In this document: positions 18,011 to 26,387 of the stretch, piece after piece
How positions within the stretch are numbered: the first letter of the stretch is position 1
Layout of the letters: each line of letters starts with the position of its first letter
NCBI GenBank assembly: GCA_016704145.1
Contig: JADJAS010000007.1
Location: 1,488,001-1,552,000 of the forward strand
Source: Rhodocyclaceae bacterium
GTDB lineage: Bacteria; Pseudomonadota; Gammaproteobacteria; Burkholderiales; Rhodocyclaceae
DNA length: 64,000 bases
Reading direction: 5' to 3'
Translations under genes and position numbers: made by a program
The notes under the pieces: model-generated
Seen by the model: the letters and a program-made list of their open reading frames with translations, nothing else
Database searches by the model: none
Told to the model about the DNA's origin: nothing

Positions 18011-19855
18011 TCAGAAGGTATAGGAAACCATCGCGCTCAGGATATCGCGGTCGCGCATCATGTTCAGGTTGCCACCGCCGAAGAACGTGGTGTATCCGAT
18101 GCCGACTTTCCACTGGTTGTGATAATCGAAGTTCAGGTTGAGGGCGACGGCCTTGCGGCCCTTGACGAAGGGCAGGGCGGTCGGGCTGATGCCGTCGACA
18201 TCATGGTAGTAGTCGATGATCGGCGTCATGGTCCAACCCGAATTGAAGATATTGGCGTAGGTCAGCCCCACCTCGGCGACGTAGCCCCACGAGGTCTTGG
18301 TGGGGATCTCGTAGTTGTTGAGCAGATAGGGCACGCGGCCCGAACGGTCGAGATTCGGGTAGTGGGTTACCGCCACTTCGCCTAGGAAGTAGCCTTCGGC
18401 GGCGCCCAGTGGTGCCGTTAGTTCCGGCGGGAACAGCCGGAAACCGGTCAGGTGCGCCTGCCACTTCTTCTCGGTGACGTAGCCGTTGACCATGGCTTCG
18501 GCGCCGTCAGCCGCCACCGCCGCCTCGAAGAGGCTGTAGCGTCCGGCAAACGGCACGGTCGGGTCGATGGCGACGCTATCGCGCGGCCGATACGACAGTT
18601 CGGCGCCGACAGCCCAGTCGCCGACCGAGGTGTTGAGCGAGACGCCATAGAGCTTGCGATCCTCGCCATATTGCTCGACGGCGGCTGAGTACACCTGATT
18701 GGCGGGATCGGCGATACAGCCGGCGCCGCCGCTAATGCAGAAGGACTTGAAGCCGACGAAAGGAATCTTGTCGTGATAGCGGACGAAATAGGCGGCATAC
18801 TCGGTGGTGCCACCGGGTGGCTTGTAGCGGAGATTGAAGCCGAACTGGCCGCTATCCTTGGCGTCGTCGTGTTGAATCGGGATGATGGTACCGGCGCCGG
18901 CCAGGTACTCCATGGTCCGGCCGCGCGTTGGGTCGAAGTCGCCTAGCGTGCCGTATGGCGCGGGGAAGCCAGCGCCGCTGAATATCGGTGAGAATGCGGC
19001 AAAATTGTTGGGTACCGATGTCGGGATAAACGCGCCGCGTTTACCACCCCTGCCCAGAAAGTCGGCGGAGGACCAGTAGGTGCCGGCCGGATCGAAGATG
19101 AACTTGTTCCAGCGAAACTGATAGTAGGCTTCGGTCGAAAAGCCGCCGCCAAGGCCCGAGGATAAGGACAACATGGGCGCCGGGACGAAGACTTCCTTCA
19201 ACTGGACACCAGGGATGTGGATCTTGCGCAGATCGAGGGCGTTGATTGAGTTGACGCCGCCGATGATAAAAATGTCCTCGCCCCAGCTGATAACCTGATT
19301 ACCGAACTTCAATTTGGCGGTCTGTCCGGCCAGCGAGAATTCCTTCGAGAACCACAGGTCCAGGAGCGAGACATTTTTCTCCATGGCGTCTTCAGCATCC
19401 GGATGCAATGGCGTCCGTCGCGTATCGTCGGCCCGGAAATCCGAAGACCAGGTGAACCGGCCGAGCGCCGACCAACTACCCTGTTCCTTCAGGAAGAAGT
19501 CGTGTGTGCCCTTGAGCACCGCGGAGAAGATCCTGCCCTTCTTGTAGTTGAGGTTGCCGTCGTCGGCCTGGGCGTAATTGAAATCCGGGATCGAAGCAAT
19601 ACCGCCGCCCGGGCCGTTCACCCGCTCCCCCAGCTTGCCCGTGGTGGCCACGTTACCGCCCGAATCATTGCCGATGATCGACTTGTCGGGCGACTGCAGG
19701 CGCATCTGTACGCCGAAGGAAATGGTTGAATCGAAACTGCCGGTGATGCCGTTGTCCAGCTCGAACTTGAAGGCATGCGCCGGCAGGCTCGTTGCCAGGC
19801 CGATCGCGGCGATCATGGTCGCCACTGGCGACCGGGCCATCATGGTCTTCTTCAT
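18011..19855 (-). CDS. DUF1302 family outer-membrane protein
   Basis: A 614-residue protein with a signal peptide (MKKTMMARSPVATMIAAIGL... cleaved near AHAFKF). The mature start FKFELDNGITGSFDSTISFG and the alternating beta-strand character to the terminal aromatic residue (AMVSYTF) match DUF1302, a predicted beta-barrel family. It is 31 bases downstream of the DUF1329 gene, the pairing always seen for these two families. Function has not been settled; an outer-membrane channel for hydrophobic or aromatic compounds is a reasonable inference. Confidence 0.85.
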   Translation of the reverse strand: MKKTMMARSPVATMIAAIGLATSLPAHAFKFELDNGITGSFDSTISFGVQMRLQSPDKSIIGNDSGGNVATTGKLGERVNGPGGGIASIPDFNYAQADDGNLNYKKGRIFSAVLKGTHDFFLKEQGSWSALGRFTWSSDFRADDTRRTPLHPDAEDAMEKNVSLLDLWFSKEFSLAGQTAKLKFGNQVISWGEDIFIIGGVNSINALDLRKIHIPGVQLKEVFVPAPMLSLSSGLGGGFSTEAYYQFRWNKFIFDPAGTYWSSADFLGRGGKRGAFIPTSVPNNFAAFSPIFSGAGFPAPYGTLGDFDPTRGRTMEYLAGAGTIIPIQHDDAKDSGQFGFNLRYKPPGGTTEYAAYFVRYHDKIPFVGFKSFCISGGAGCIADPANQVYSAAVEQYGEDRKLYGVSLNTSVGDWAVGAELSYRPRDSVAIDPTVPFAGRYSLFEAAVAADGAEAMVNGYVTEKKWQAHLTGFRLFPPELTAPLGAAEGYFLGEVAVTHYPNLDRSGRVPYLLNNYEIPTKTSWGYVAEVGLTYANIFNSGWTMTPIIDYYHDVDGISPTALPFVKGRKAVALNLNFDYHNQWKVGIGYTTFFGGGNLNMMRDRDILSAMVSYTF

Positions 19856-19886
19856 TGTTGGTCTCCCCGCTCAGTGTGAGATTCGA

Positions 19887-21242
19887 TCAGCGTTCGCCGG
19901 CGCGCCGAAGATCATCGGGCTCGAAGCGCTTGGCGTCGATCCGGCCCTCGGCACCGGCCAGCCAATCGGTCGGTTTCGATTCCTGCGTGGCATTTTCCGC
20001 CATATAGCGGTTGACGTTGAGGTCCCACGACATGAATTCCTGGCCGACACAGGCGCCCAGTTCCACGGCCGGATAAAGGGAGGCTTCCATCACCCGCCAA
20101 AGTTTGCCCTGGGCATCATACAGATCGGCGGCCATGATCATCCAGGTGTCCTCGTCGATATAGAAAACGCGCTTGGCGAACATGTGGCGCATGCCTTGCT
20201 TGACGGTGGCCTCGACCTTCCAGACGCGATGCAGTTCATAGCGCATCAGGTCCCGATTCGGATACAAGCCGCCGTAAACTTCCGATACCTTGCGCTTGGC
20301 GACGAACTTGAAGCTGTTGTAGGGAATGAACATCTCCTGCTTGCCGACCAGCTTCCAGTTGTAGCGATCCAGCATGCCGGCGAACATCGGGTACTGATCG
20401 GCAGTCTCCAGATTCTCGTAACCGGGGATCGGATTGTCGTACTCGAACGCCGGTAGCCGTCTGACCCGCCGCTGCCCGGGAAAGTACATCCAGGCGTCGT
20501 TACCCTTGTTGAGGAAGTAATGCGCCATGATGACCTCGCCCGTGCGCGACGCAGGTGCCGTCGCCACGTTGAGGATCTTCATCTGCACGTCGCCAACATC
20601 GTCGATCGACTTGGCCTTGGCCGAGGCGAACGGCGTGATCAGCCACTGATCCTGGGCAAGCCCGTAGAAAGTGCCATCGGGGTTGATGAAGTTGGTCTGG
20701 TAATACTCGATCCTTCCTTCACCCTGCCAGCGTAGCCGATGATTCCAGACGGCTTCGGCGCCGCTCTTGGGGATCGCGAACGGGAAGCCGCCGCCCACCG
20801 CCTGGGCCAGATTGTCCTTGCCGTCGGTGGTAAGCTTGGCCAGCGTCGCGTTCTGACGCGTTTGGGTATACACCGAGTCAGGATAGCCGCAACTGCGCTG
20901 CGTCGGATAGACATCCATCCGGTAGCCCTTGCGGGTCCTGATCAACTCGACGGCGCCGTCCGAGAGCTTGTCCTTGTACTTGTCGACGTTGTTCGCATCG
21001 ATGGAGAACATCGGCTTGTCGGCGGCAAAGGGGTCCACGCGCGCATCGCCGAGTTTATGCTTGCCCTTCGGCAGTCCTCCCTTCCATTCCGGAATGCTGC
21101 CATCCTTGTTGCCGGCACGTTCGGCGCCGATCGGCGTCAGTTCCTTGCCCAGACGGGCTGCTTCCTGGTCGCCCACCGCCGCCAAGCCGTGGCCGGCCAG
21201 GGCCAACAGGCCTATTGCGGTGAGGTATCGTGTCTTGTTCAT
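19887..21242 (-). CDS. DUF1329 family periplasmic/outer-membrane lipoprotein-like protein
   Basis: A 451-residue protein with a signal peptide (MNKTRYLTAIGLLALAGHGLA). It matches DUF1329: the early LGKELTPIGAERAGNKDGSIPEW block and the later QRRVRRLPAFEYDNPIPGYENL and WDLNVNRYMAENA blocks are characteristic. The fold is related to LolA/LolB-like lipid carriers in structure predictions of the family, but the ligand is unknown. I take ATG 21242 as the start, since the long upstream extension overlaps the cytochrome gene and lacks a leader. It precedes DUF1302 on the same strand. Confidence 0.85.
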   Translation of the reverse strand: MNKTRYLTAIGLLALAGHGLAAVGDQEAARLGKELTPIGAERAGNKDGSIPEWKGGLPKGKHKLGDARVDPFAADKPMFSIDANNVDKYKDKLSDGAVELIRTRKGYRMDVYPTQRSCGYPDSVYTQTRQNATLAKLTTDGKDNLAQAVGGGFPFAIPKSGAEAVWNHRLRWQGEGRIEYYQTNFINPDGTFYGLAQDQWLITPFASAKAKSIDDVGDVQMKILNVATAPASRTGEVIMAHYFLNKGNDAWMYFPGQRRVRRLPAFEYDNPIPGYENLETADQYPMFAGMLDRYNWKLVGKQEMFIPYNSFKFVAKRKVSEVYGGLYPNRDLMRYELHRVWKVEATVKQGMRHMFAKRVFYIDEDTWMIMAADLYDAQGKLWRVMEASLYPAVELGACVGQEFMSWDLNVNRYMAENATQESKPTDWLAGAEGRIDAKRFEPDDLRRAGER

Positions 21243-21307
21243 GTCTGCTCCCTCGTTCTGACGATGTGTGTTGCCTGATTCACGGTTTGCGTTAGATGGA
21301 CTTTGCT

Positions 21308-21739
21308 TTATTCGATGACGATACCGATGCCCTTGAGTCGTCCGACAATTTCGGCGCGAAACGCCGGGACGTCGTCCAGCGGCTGGTTGCGCAATCTGGC
21401 CACTTCCTGCTCGGAGTAAGGCGAAGAACCCGGCGGGATCTCGGTCGGGCTGAATTTTCCGAGAATCCAGTTCAGCAATTCGGCAACGGCTCCATTCGGC
21501 AGGGCGGACTGCGAGGTGCCAGGCACCTGAACCAGAAAGTCGCGTCCGCCCGATACCCGCAGGAAATGGCCCAGGGTGTTGACCATCGTCGGAATGCCGG
21601 CGCCCGGGCTGCCGGAGCCGTCGACGCCATGGCAACCGGAGCAATGCAGCATGTAGTTGGTTTGGGGGGAGCCGGCATCGGCGCCCTGGGCCAGGCTGGC
21701 GAACGCCAGCATGCCGATGACGATGGCGATTTTCCTCAC
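21308..21739 (-). CDS. Monoheme cytochrome c, second of a pair downstream of aauA
   Basis: A 143-residue exported cytochrome. The start is a GTG that overlaps the preceding stop (GTGA at 21736-21739). It gives a clean signal peptide, VRKIAIVIGMLAFASLAQGAD. One heme motif is seen, MLHCSGCHGVDGSG, with a possible methionine ligand in IPTMVNTLGHFL. In TTQ amine dehydrogenase clusters a cytochrome or azurin takes electrons from the enzyme, so this is a candidate acceptor. It shares general form with the neighbouring cytochrome but is not a close copy. Confidence 0.82.
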   Translation of the reverse strand: MRKIAIVIGMLAFASLAQGADAGSPQTNYMLHCSGCHGVDGSGSPGAGIPTMVNTLGHFLRVSGGRDFLVQVPGTSQSALPNGAVAELLNWILGKFSPTEIPPGSSPYSEQEVARLRNQPLDDVPAFRAEIVGRLKGIGIVIE

Positions 21740-22206
21740 CGTTGTCCCCTTGCCAACTTGGCTCGTTGCGCGTAAGTCAGTCCCGGTGACCCGCCGCGAG
21801 AGCGTATCTGGGCAACCCACTGTGGGGTGAGCCAGTCCGCATCGCCGATGCCGTTAAACTGGGCGAGGACGTGGCGCAGCACTGCCGCGATATCCTCGTC
21901 GGCAAGGGCTGCGAACGAAGGCATCCGACCAAGAAAGCGCATCCCGTCCATTTCGACCATGCCGGTCATGCCCGTCAGCGGCACGCTGACCAGATACTCG
22001 CGGCCGGCTTGCTGGTCGGCATAGCGGGCAATGGCATCCTGCAAGGCTGGCGCGACGCCCATGGCGCCCTGTCCATCGGCCTGATGGCAGACCTGACAAT
22101 GTTCGACGTAAAGCGCCTTGCCTTGGGTGGCCTGCTCCGCGGACGCCGGCGCCGACGCAATCCAGGCCGATACCGTGAGCGCAAGACATGCCGATCCCCC
22201 GCGCAT
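21736..22206 (-). CDS. Monoheme cytochrome c, first of a pair downstream of aauA
   Basis: A 156-residue exported cytochrome. The signal peptide is MRGGSACLALTVSAWIASAPASA. The heme site is YVEHCQVCHQADGQG and the probable axial methionine is in the GRMPSF segment. It starts 3 bases after aauA and overlaps the next cytochrome by 4 bases, so all are co-translated. It probably moves electrons from aromatic amine dehydrogenase to the respiratory chain. No amicyanin- or azurin-like copper protein is in the window, which increases the likelihood that one of the two cytochromes is the direct acceptor. Confidence 0.85.
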   Translation of the reverse strand: MRGGSACLALTVSAWIASAPASAEQATQGKALYVEHCQVCHQADGQGAMGVAPALQDAIARYADQQAGREYLVSVPLTGMTGMVEMDGMRFLGRMPSFAALADEDIAAVLRHVLAQFNGIGDADWLTPQWVAQIRSRGGSPGLTYAQRAKLARGQR

Positions 22207-22209
22207 GAT

Positions 22210-22734
22210 TCAGCCCCGCTTCTCCGCTACACCGACAATGGCGGCGACCGTGCAATGGTAGGTATTGCTGTTGTTCGCCATGCACCAGTTGATGTCGTTA
22301 TGCACGCCCATCCGATAACCGGGCCGCTCGCCTTCGTTGCGGTTGCAGAAGCACTGACCGCACATGGTCACGCCACAGCAATCGTTGTAGCTGATCAGAT
22401 AGTCCTTGCCATCATTGGGATTGTGGCAGGTGCCGACCCAGGTGACCTTGGAAACCTCCGTGCCGGGCGGGCAGGAGGAAACGCTACCACCGCAACAACT
22501 GCAAATGAACCCGTCAAGGGCGCAATGGCGCCAGTACTCGCAACTGGTTTCATCATTGATCTTGCTGGGTGGCTTGCCACTGGCGGCCTTGGCGACGCGA
22601 TCGAAGGGCAGCACCGGCAGCAGTACGGCCGACCCGAGCATCAGCTTGCCCAGCCGGGCCACGGCGCTACGCCGCGACGCCGACTGGGCGACGCGCCGCG
22701 ACTGCTTTTCGAAGAAATCATCGAACCATTTCAT
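22210..22734 (-). CDS. aauA: AauA, aromatic amine dehydrogenase light (TTQ-bearing) subunit
   Basis: A 174-residue precursor. A long leader with an RR pair (ASRRSAVARLGKLMLG) suggests Tat export. The mature part has 14 cysteines, and the two tryptophans that would form the tryptophan tryptophylquinone cofactor are W99 (in VTWVGTC) and W150 (in INWCMANN). CSCCGG and TMCGQCFC carry the two additional cysteines known in aromatic amine dehydrogenase but not in methylamine dehydrogenase, so AauA fits better than MauA. The enzyme converts phenylethylamine or tyramine to the aldehyde plus ammonia in the periplasm. It overlaps aauD by 4 bases. Confidence 0.92.
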   Translation of the reverse strand: MKWFDDFFEKQSRRVAQSASRRSAVARLGKLMLGSAVLLPVLPFDRVAKAASGKPPSKINDETSCEYWRHCALDGFICSCCGGSVSSCPPGTEVSKVTWVGTCHNPNDGKDYLISYNDCCGVTMCGQCFCNRNEGERPGYRMGVHNDINWCMANNSNTYHCTVAAIVGVAEKRG

Positions 22735-23351
22735 GAAGCGCTCCTTGAAGCATGCGCCGTTGCGTCGGCATGATCGATGAACTCCTGGATCGAGGCAACA
22801 CCCGCCTCCTTGGCCGTGAAGAGACTCTCAAGATGTTCGCGCGAATTGATCAGTCCCTTGGCGCGCACGTGGCCGGATTCGTCGATCAGCACCGCGTAAG
22901 GCAGCTTGCCGACACGGAAAGCGATGGCCAGTTCGCTCGACAGGACATAGGGGAAGTCGGCCAGACCGGCACTTCGGTAAAAGGCAAGGTGCTCCGGCAG
23001 TTCGCCATCGCTGGCGAAAACGACGTCGAGCCAATCTTGCTCGGCGGTACGAATGGACTTGAGGATCGGTAGCAGTTTCTTGCATACCGGGCAGGTTGGC
23101 GAGAGGAAGAACAGCAACTGGCTCTTGCCGCGCGCGACGCCTACCTGCACTTCGCCACCTGCAATCGCTGGCAGCGTCATGAACGGGCTGGGATCACCGA
23201 CCTTGGGCCCCTGGTCGATCATCAGCGCGCCCATCGGCGCGATGCGTTCGTAGAGCATGCCGATCTGACGGGACAACGCCAGCACGATCACCACCAGCGC
23301 CAGTAAGACCAGCCACAGAACGATATTCGAGATGATGAGCGCTTCCTGCAT
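22731..23351 (-). CDS. aauD: AauD/MauD, thioredoxin-like maturation protein
   Basis: A 206-residue protein with one N-terminal membrane helix (IISNIVLWLVLLALVVIVLA) and a periplasmic thioredoxin-like domain. The active-site motif is SPTCPVCKKLLP near residue 90. MauD is required for correct disulfide formation and stability of the cysteine-rich light subunit. It lies 13 bases after aauE and overlaps aauA by 4 bases, the standard B-E-D-A order. Confidence 0.9.
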   Translation of the reverse strand: MQEALIISNIVLWLVLLALVVIVLALSRQIGMLYERIAPMGALMIDQGPKVGDPSPFMTLPAIAGGEVQVGVARGKSQLLFFLSPTCPVCKKLLPILKSIRTAEQDWLDVVFASDGELPEHLAFYRSAGLADFPYVLSSELAIAFRVGKLPYAVLIDESGHVRAKGLINSREHLESLFTAKEAGVASIQEFIDHADATAHASRSAS

Positions 23352-23364
23352 GGGTTGGCCTCGG

Positions 23365-23910
23365 TCAGCGAAAGATTGGGGTGCCTGGCCGATTGGCCAG
23401 CAATTGATTGAAAATGGCGTACAAGCCGAACAGTGCCAGCGCCGAGGCGGCGACGGTCAGGTAGTCGAGCCAGACCAGGCTGCGCTCGATGTCTCCGTGC
23501 ATCACGACCAGGATGGCGGCCATCAAGGCCAGGTTGCGCGACACCAATCCCCACGACAGCGGCTGATGCGACAACCCGCCGCAGCCGCAATCGATGTCAC
23601 GGCGCCCCCTTAACAGGTTGATGACGACGGCGCTGGTCGCCAGCGATAGCACCAGCAACGCGGTTGCCCCGCCCAGCATGGCGGTTTTCGGCAGCAGCAG
23701 CATGGTGCCGGCGGCGGCCTCCATGATGGGCAGACAGAAGGCGAGGACCGGTACCCAGGAAGCGGACAACAGCCCATAGTTTTCAACCGCCGCGCTGAAA
23801 ACCAGGGGGTCGCGAAGCTTCTGCCAGGCACCGAACATCAGCAGGATGGCCAATGTTGCCGCCAAGCCATGCACCGCGACCGGGTCAAAGACAAGCGACG
23901 GTATCGTCAT
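23365..23910 (-). CDS. aauE: AauE/MauE, integral membrane maturation protein
   Basis: A 181-residue membrane protein with about five helices, starting MTIPSLVFDPVAVHGLAATLAILLMF. It belongs to the MauE/DoxX-like family. The conserved RDIDCGCGGLSHQPLSWGLVSRN block is typical of MauE and carries a Cys-x-Cys pair. MauE works with MauD in light-subunit maturation. Its ATG overlaps the aauB stop by 4 bases. Confidence 0.88.
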   Translation of the reverse strand: MTIPSLVFDPVAVHGLAATLAILLMFGAWQKLRDPLVFSAAVENYGLLSASWVPVLAFCLPIMEAAAGTMLLLPKTAMLGGATALLVLSLATSAVVINLLRGRRDIDCGCGGLSHQPLSWGLVSRNLALMAAILVVMHGDIERSLVWLDYLTVAASALALFGLYAIFNQLLANRPGTPIFR

Positions 23911-25058
23911 TGATGGGTTTCCAGCAAGGTTGGCGTGTCACCGGGCACCGGGCCGGACAGTATCGGCTTCGGCCGCGGTCCTCCCTCGAAGACCGTGATC
24001 GCCGGACGCTCGATCGCGAAGGCGAACAGGCGCGGTTGCTCGCCCTGGCTGACGGCGACGCCGCTGATGTCGTGGACCTTGACCCTGGATAGCCGCTTCT
24101 TGCCGGCGACATCGAAAACCCAGATCTCCCGTGCCGGATTCTTGTGACTGCCCTCGGCTCCCATGGGGTGCATGGCGACGTAGGCGATGCCGCTGGCCTG
24201 ATGCAGCGCGACGGGTTGCGTGCCCCCGGGCCGCCAGCCTTGCTTGGCGTCCTTGGCGTCGATCATCGACCAGGGCGTTTCGGCAACGGCCGTTTCACCG
24301 GCGACGTTGACCGACTGCCACTTTCCCTTGAAGGTCGGGAAATGATAGACATCGCCGGCCTGGGCACCCGAAGTGAATAGGGCGTCCTCGTCGGGATCGA
24401 AGAAGCGACCGCTTTTCTTCCTGGCCGTCGGGTTGCCATCCCGGTCGTGGCTGACCGTCAGCATCGTGCCGTCGCCGCACAGGGTACTGAAGCGATCAGT
24501 GGACTTGGCCGGATAGACGCCGTAGCAGCCCGGTGTCGGCACCTCGGCGATCAGCTTTCCCTGCCGGCGGTCCACGATGCCGATCGACGTGGCCGGCGTG
24601 GCGTTCTGCACCAGAATGAAACGACCATCCGCGGACGTACGCATGGTGGCGATGCTGGGCAAGGCCTGGGTGTGGCGCGCAGGGTAGGGGATCTCGGCCT
24701 TCAGCTTGAGCGTCGTCGCGTCGAAGACATTGATTTCCTCGTGCCGCTCGCCGCGATTGAGCTTGCTGAAATAGGTGATGACGGCGTAAATCTCGGATCG
24801 ATCCGGCGCCAGCGTGGTCTGCGCGAAGCTGCCCGTGGATACCATGCCCTCCAGTTTCAGATTGCGGCCGTCGATGACATAGAGTCGGCCATCGGGCAGA
24901 TGCGGCAGGGCGACATCGGTGAAATAGAGCCGATAGGGCGACGCTGGGGGTAGCGATGCCACCGTGATCTGCTCGACGGGCAGTTCCGCCCATGCCGACG
25001 ACATGAAGCCCGCCGCCAACAAGCACCACGGACCTGTCCGCAGGAAACGTCCAAGCAT
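23907..25058 (-). CDS. aauB: AauB, aromatic amine dehydrogenase heavy subunit
   Basis: A 383-residue exported beta-propeller. The signal peptide is the first ~24 residues, ending SSAWAELP. FTDVALPHLPDGRLYVIDG, TSIGIVDRRQGKLIAEVPTPGCYGVYP and GTQPVALHQASGIAYVAMHP are typical heavy-chain blocks of TTQ amine dehydrogenases. It pairs with AauA as an alpha2-beta2 periplasmic enzyme. An AAGGAGGGG ribosome site precedes the ATG. It is the first gene of a ten-gene minus-strand run, and its promoter must lie in the 25059-25315 spacer shared with the divergent AraC gene. Confidence 0.9.
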   Translation of the reverse strand: MLGRFLRTGPWCLLAAGFMSSAWAELPVEQITVASLPPASPYRLYFTDVALPHLPDGRLYVIDGRNLKLEGMVSTGSFAQTTLAPDRSEIYAVITYFSKLNRGERHEEINVFDATTLKLKAEIPYPARHTQALPSIATMRTSADGRFILVQNATPATSIGIVDRRQGKLIAEVPTPGCYGVYPAKSTDRFSTLCGDGTMLTVSHDRDGNPTARKKSGRFFDPDEDALFTSGAQAGDVYHFPTFKGKWQSVNVAGETAVAETPWSMIDAKDAKQGWRPGGTQPVALHQASGIAYVAMHPMGAEGSHKNPAREIWVFDVAGKKRLSRVKVHDISGVAVSQGEQPRLFAFAIERPAITVFEGGPRPKPILSGPVPGDTPTLLETHQ

Positions 25059-25315
25059 CTGCCCCTCCTTCAGCCGGTGATCGGCATGAATTTCTTATTG
25101 AGATATATCAACTTGTGTGCCAATTCTCTTGCAACCGCTGCTCCGGGCGATAGCCGAAATCGGAAAAAGCGTGCATAAGAGAGCGACGGCACGGTGCTGT
25201 TACCGTGCCGTCGCGCTGCATTGGCCGGTCGCCATCGACGAACGATTCCGCTATTCTGTGCGCTTCGTCAAGCTTGGTTTTATGTTGCTGCGCGACAATT
25301 TCCGGCGGTCAATCG
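25059..25315. promoter_or_regulatory. Divergent promoter region between aauB and the AraC regulator
   Basis: The 257-base spacer holds two clear structures. One is the interrupted palindrome TTGAGATATATCAA (25098-25111), 40 bases upstream of aauB and a candidate operator. The other is a perfect 13-bp stem with a 6-base loop at 25183-25214 (GCGACGGCACGGT / ACCGTGCCGTCGC). Read toward aauB, TGGCAC-N5-TTGAT resembles a sigma-54 site except for GA instead of GC at -12. I cannot assign a confident sigma-70 promoter. Confidence 0.5.
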
Positions 25316-26332
25316 ATGCAGGTTTCCAGTCAGGCACGAATGGCGCCCCATCTCCCGGGGGCGGATGGCAGCTACGGATTCAAGTCCGTGGTTACCCATG
25401 ACTCCGATGAGCACGCAGCGGCGCTTGATGCCTGGGACCAGACATATAACCAGTTGTCGGCGGGAAGTTTCCAGGGTGCGCTGCAGCAAATTTGGTTGAA
25501 CCGGATTCATCTCTTCCGGGAAAGGACCAATCGGGCGGTGGCGCAAAGCGGTTTGCCGTGCAAGGATCATTTCGTGTTCGGCGTGCCGCTCGCGATGAGC
25601 GACACCGCATTGTTTGGCAATCAGATCGTGGTGCCGGATTCGATATTCGTGTTTCGTGCCACCGATGGTTTCAGTTTGCGCACGCCCGAGTTTTTCGACG
25701 TGGTCGGCATCGCCGTTCCGGAGCAGGATATGCTCGTGGCGATGGGTGGCCGATTTGAGGGGGCCGCCGAAGCACTCCCTGGCGCTCCGATCGTGTTCCT
25801 GCCACCCAAGCCGGCATTGGCGGAATTCCGCGGCTGGTTGAGTTCCTTGTTCGCTCCGGATGGCTTGCAGCCGCTGCGACTGGTCGATCCCATGTTTCGC
25901 CGCGCGCTGTGCGAGACGGTGGTTGGTCAGCTCGCCAGTCTGCTATTTGATGCCGTGCGCGTGCCGCTCCGCTCGCCTTCCTTTCCGGGGCGTTGCCGCG
26001 TGGTCGAGCAGGCCGTGGCCTTTGCGCTATCGTGCGGCGCCGAGCCCGTCAGCGTGGGTGAACTGTGCGCCAAGGCGAAAGTCAGCCGCCGGCTGTTGAA
26101 CTACTGCTTTCAGGATGTGTTGAACACTAACCCGGTGCACTATCTGAAGGCGGTTCGCCTGAATGGCGTTCGTCGCGAACTCCGTCGGGCCGAACCGGGT
26201 CCGGGAGTGATTCGCGATATCGCCGGGCGATGGGGGTTTTGGCACTTTTCACGGTTCGCCCGCGAGTACCGCTCGCTTTTCGGCGAATTGCCGTCGGAGA
26301 CCTTGTCCGCGAACCGCATCCACCCGACCTGA
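25316..26332 (+). CDS. AraC-family transcriptional regulator divergent from aauB
   Basis: A 338-residue regulator with an N-terminal sensor half of no recognised ligand and a C-terminal AraC/XylS helix-turn-helix pair over the last ~100 residues (ELCAKAKVSRRLLNYCFQDVLNTNPVHYLKAVRLNGVRREL, then IAGRWGFWHFSRFAREYRSLFGELPSETL). The layout resembles EutR-type regulators. I start at ATG 25316; the frame continues upstream to 25205 without a better start, and ATG 25340 is an alternative. Its divergent position next to aauB suggests it activates amine dehydrogenase genes in response to an amine or aldehyde. Confidence 0.82.
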   Translation: MQVSSQARMAPHLPGADGSYGFKSVVTHDSDEHAAALDAWDQTYNQLSAGSFQGALQQIWLNRIHLFRERTNRAVAQSGLPCKDHFVFGVPLAMSDTALFGNQIVVPDSIFVFRATDGFSLRTPEFFDVVGIAVPEQDMLVAMGGRFEGAAEALPGAPIVFLPPKPALAEFRGWLSSLFAPDGLQPLRLVDPMFRRALCETVVGQLASLLFDAVRVPLRSPSFPGRCRVVEQAVAFALSCGAEPVSVGELCAKAKVSRRLLNYCFQDVLNTNPVHYLKAVRLNGVRRELRRAEPGPGVIRDIAGRWGFWHFSRFAREYRSLFGELPSETLSANRIHPT

Positions 26333-26344
26333 GGGTGCCCCGGG

Positions 26345-26350
26345 TAGAAT
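26345..26350 (+). promoter_or_regulatory. Possible -10 box upstream of the EF-G-like gene
   Basis: TAGAAT matches the sigma-70 -10 consensus at five of six positions and is 38 bases before the ATG. No good -35 is seen at the right distance. Confidence 0.3.
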
Positions 26351-26387
26351 CGCCGCAACTTTCCACAAATAGATAGGGAGTTGCATC

